A DNA stretch of 64,000 bases from Cardinalis cardinalis. Taxonomy: Eukaryota; Chordata; Aves; Passeriformes; Cardinalidae. The position numbers were made by a program, and so were the translations under genes. The stretch lies in the NCBI GenBank assembly GCA_014549065.1, contig JACDOX010000330.1:135363-199362 (forward strand). The letters are read 5' to 3'. Numbering within the stretch: position 1 is the first letter of the stretch; each line of letters starts with the position of its first letter. The notes beneath the pieces are model-generated. The model searched no databases. It had not been told where the DNA came from and saw only the letters and a list, made by a program, of their open reading frames with translations. Below are positions 61,815 through 64,000 of the stretch, piece after piece.

Positions 61815-64000
61815 ATGGTTTGNAAATGGTTATTTCATGCTTCTCTGATTCAATGAAATTTCTACAATAATAATACTTTAAATTAGACAATTCTAGTTCT
61901 AAAAAAGAAATCAAAATCTGAAATCACTGACTTAATAAAAACAACAGTACTTGGTTTACATCCCTTATGTTTCAAACTTATTAAGTTGTATTTTAACAGA
62001 TCCAATTCCCATGACTTTATCAAAGTTTTATCTGATGTTTATTAAGACAATCAACAGGACAAGTTTATTTCTCCTGTTAGAGTTTATGTTGTTGTTTTCT
62101 TTAGGCAATCCTTTTCTTCTAGAATGCCACAGCTTATAACAATCTTTCTGTCATATAAAACTGACAAATCTGACTTAAAGAATCCTTAGACACACAGATG
62201 CTATTGTGAAACAGAGGTTTTATTTATGTTGAAGCTTAACTCTAGAAATCACATAGTGCAGCAAGTACTGGGCTCGTTTGTCTGCAGCATTGGGTAATGA
62301 TCTGATTCAAGAGAGGCTGAGTGCNTGAAACCCACTCCAAAATTGTCAGGAAGACAGCAGTAATTGCCAGCATTTCTCTTAAAAATACCAGAACACAAGC
62401 TATTTCTGAGCTAGGACAAAATTGAAACAACAAACTAAAAACCCAGACAGAGCTGCTCACCAGGAAGGTTTTGATTCCCCATTGAATGATTGTCTTTTTA
62501 GAGCATGAGAAGTCATGGATTATTGAAATAGCAATATAAACATATCAGTGCTTAGCAGGAAGGTTCCTGTACGAGGTGCTAAGACAAGAAACAAACACAA
62601 CCTCCTAATTATTATTCAATTTGTATTTCTTTAGCACATGGAACTCGCCAGAGCAGCACAGATTGTGGCGAGTGTCTGTGTGTACATGTGTGTGGGAGGG
62701 GCGCGGAAAGGAAAGGATGTGGAACATATTTCTCAGGTTTGTTCCTTCAGTCATTCTTTGGGAGAAAAATAATAACAGAGTTGAGAAGTTTTGTCTCCTT
62801 CCTCCAGCTCCCTGGGTGTGTTTTGTTGTGGGCTCCAGAAGGATAAATGAGGCAAGAGCAAAGCATTGTCACACTCTGTTTCTATCTCCTCACCAAGAGA
62901 CTGTTAACCAAGAAGTGGCTTAATATCATCCACCTCTTCAAAGCTGGGTTTGGAGTTAGGAGGTTCCCAAAGCTCAGCAACTCCATCTGTAAAGAGGTGA
63001 CTCAGGAAGGCCACACTCNCCTATCTGCTTACCTATCAATATATGAGATGTATCACTTGGGATTAAAGGACTGATTTTACTTTCAGGTTGCTGATAACAT
63101 CAAAACAAAAAATAAAGATTAAAATTTCTTTGATACATGCANGCACCATGCCAGAAAATGCTAATTAAATACACCATATCCTTCAGGTCCTGTTTTCATT
63201 CACTTTCTTTTTCTGTGGGGTTTTTTTTTTTTTTTTGGTACATAAGTCCACATAAGACATTAAAATTATTTCATATAACCCAGCACCAATCAGATCCTGA
63301 ATCAATTACCTAAATTATGCAAAAAATGCAGACATGCCTGCAAAAAGACCAAATTTTTTTTTACAAGTGATATTCCACCTAGCCCTGCACTCAGCTCTTT
63401 GCTTGCCACTGTAAATAGCAATACTGAATTATTTACTACATTTGAAATCATTTAGAACTCCAAATAAAAATATATTTTAAATTAAACCAAGGATTTCAAC
63501 CGGGTACTTTGTTAACTTCAAAGGATCAACACTGATTTATAAAACTTGATAATAAATTTTAAAAAGGGAGCCTATTCCTTTTTTACAGGTACAANGCACA
63601 CTGATAGAATCAGTTAGCCCTCATTTTGCTTATCTGAGGTCAGGCTGTAATTTGACATTGCAATGCAACCTCTCTGCTATTTTTCATGCCATGAAGTGCA
63701 GTTATTCAGCAGCTTCACAAATAGTTACTCTGCAATTACCTCTGATACTCTGTGAATTGTAAGATCCATTTGCAAAACCGGGAAAGGTTTGTAATTTTCT
63801 GCAGAAGTATCTTATTTCACTTGGTGTATTTGCATGATATTGCCTTGTCTCAGTGCACACAGATCAAAAGGGCTTGGAAAGGAGAGACTAGATCAGAAAA
63901 GCAAAACATCCCCTCAAATGTAGTTCACAAGCGTGAAAAGNGCCTCTTCTACCACAACCCTGGCTATAAGGGAAAAATGAAAAGTTCCTGTTCTATTTTG

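Larger units (their letters stand above)
57126..64000 (-). other. CDH8 intron, continues beyond the window
   Basis: From the acceptor AG at 57127-57126 to the window end no further cadherin exon appears, so this intron is at least 6,875 nt. It holds a solo LTR (59271-59915), a CAT/CAC microsatellite, a T16 run at 63221-63236 and otherwise A+T-rich DNA with nothing I can identify. Confidence 0.75.

Noticed and set aside
1..64000. tRNA, rRNA, CRISPR, bacterial operon or prophage features
   Set aside because: No cloverleaf with A/B boxes, no regularly spaced identical direct repeats and no prokaryotic gene layout were seen.

Overview
This is vertebrate nuclear DNA, almost certainly from a bird and probably a songbird. 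The evidence is the many short CR1 retrotransposon 3' ends (two still show the end of the CR1 ORF2 protein), several solo LTRs of types I associate with songbird genomes, and one split vertebrate gene with consensus splice sites. Nothing bacterial, viral-replicating or CRISPR-like is present. I cannot name the species.

The only gene I can support is the 3' end of a type II classical cadherin on the minus strand, identified as cadherin-8 (CDH8). Four consecutive coding exons are visible, in transcript order: 57125-57004 (122 nt, EC4/EC5 junction), 50054-49937 (118 nt, EC5), 26809-26558 (252 nt, end of EC5 plus most of the membrane span) and 23886-23393 (494 nt, end of the membrane span, catenin-binding tail and stop). 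Their phases join without a break. The introns between them are 6,949, 23,127 and 2,671 nt. Earlier exons lie beyond position 64000. The 3' UTR runs below 23393; its end is uncertain.

Positions 1 to about 22,700 lie downstream of the gene. They are A+T-rich intergenic DNA carrying solo LTRs (1-403, 2515-2914, 9223-9663, 9984-10591), CR1 fragments and, at 18141-18566, a non-CR1 LINE reverse-transcriptase relic that still reads in one frame for 141 codons. The CDH8 introns carry more CR1 copies, three solo LTRs (25301-25718, 34006-34530, 59271-59915) and simple repeats.

The most striking part is 24.7-27.1 kb. The 252-nt cadherin exon is squeezed between a CR1 copy whose recognisable sequence begins about 8 nt upstream of the exon and a GC-rich minisatellite of about 0.7 kb that ends about 10 nt past its splice donor. 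In that exon 78 of 80 readable third codon positions are G or C, against 29 of the first 100 in the next exon. If the donor is not used, the frame stays open through the minisatellite for about 162 codons. I found no new multi-gene system.
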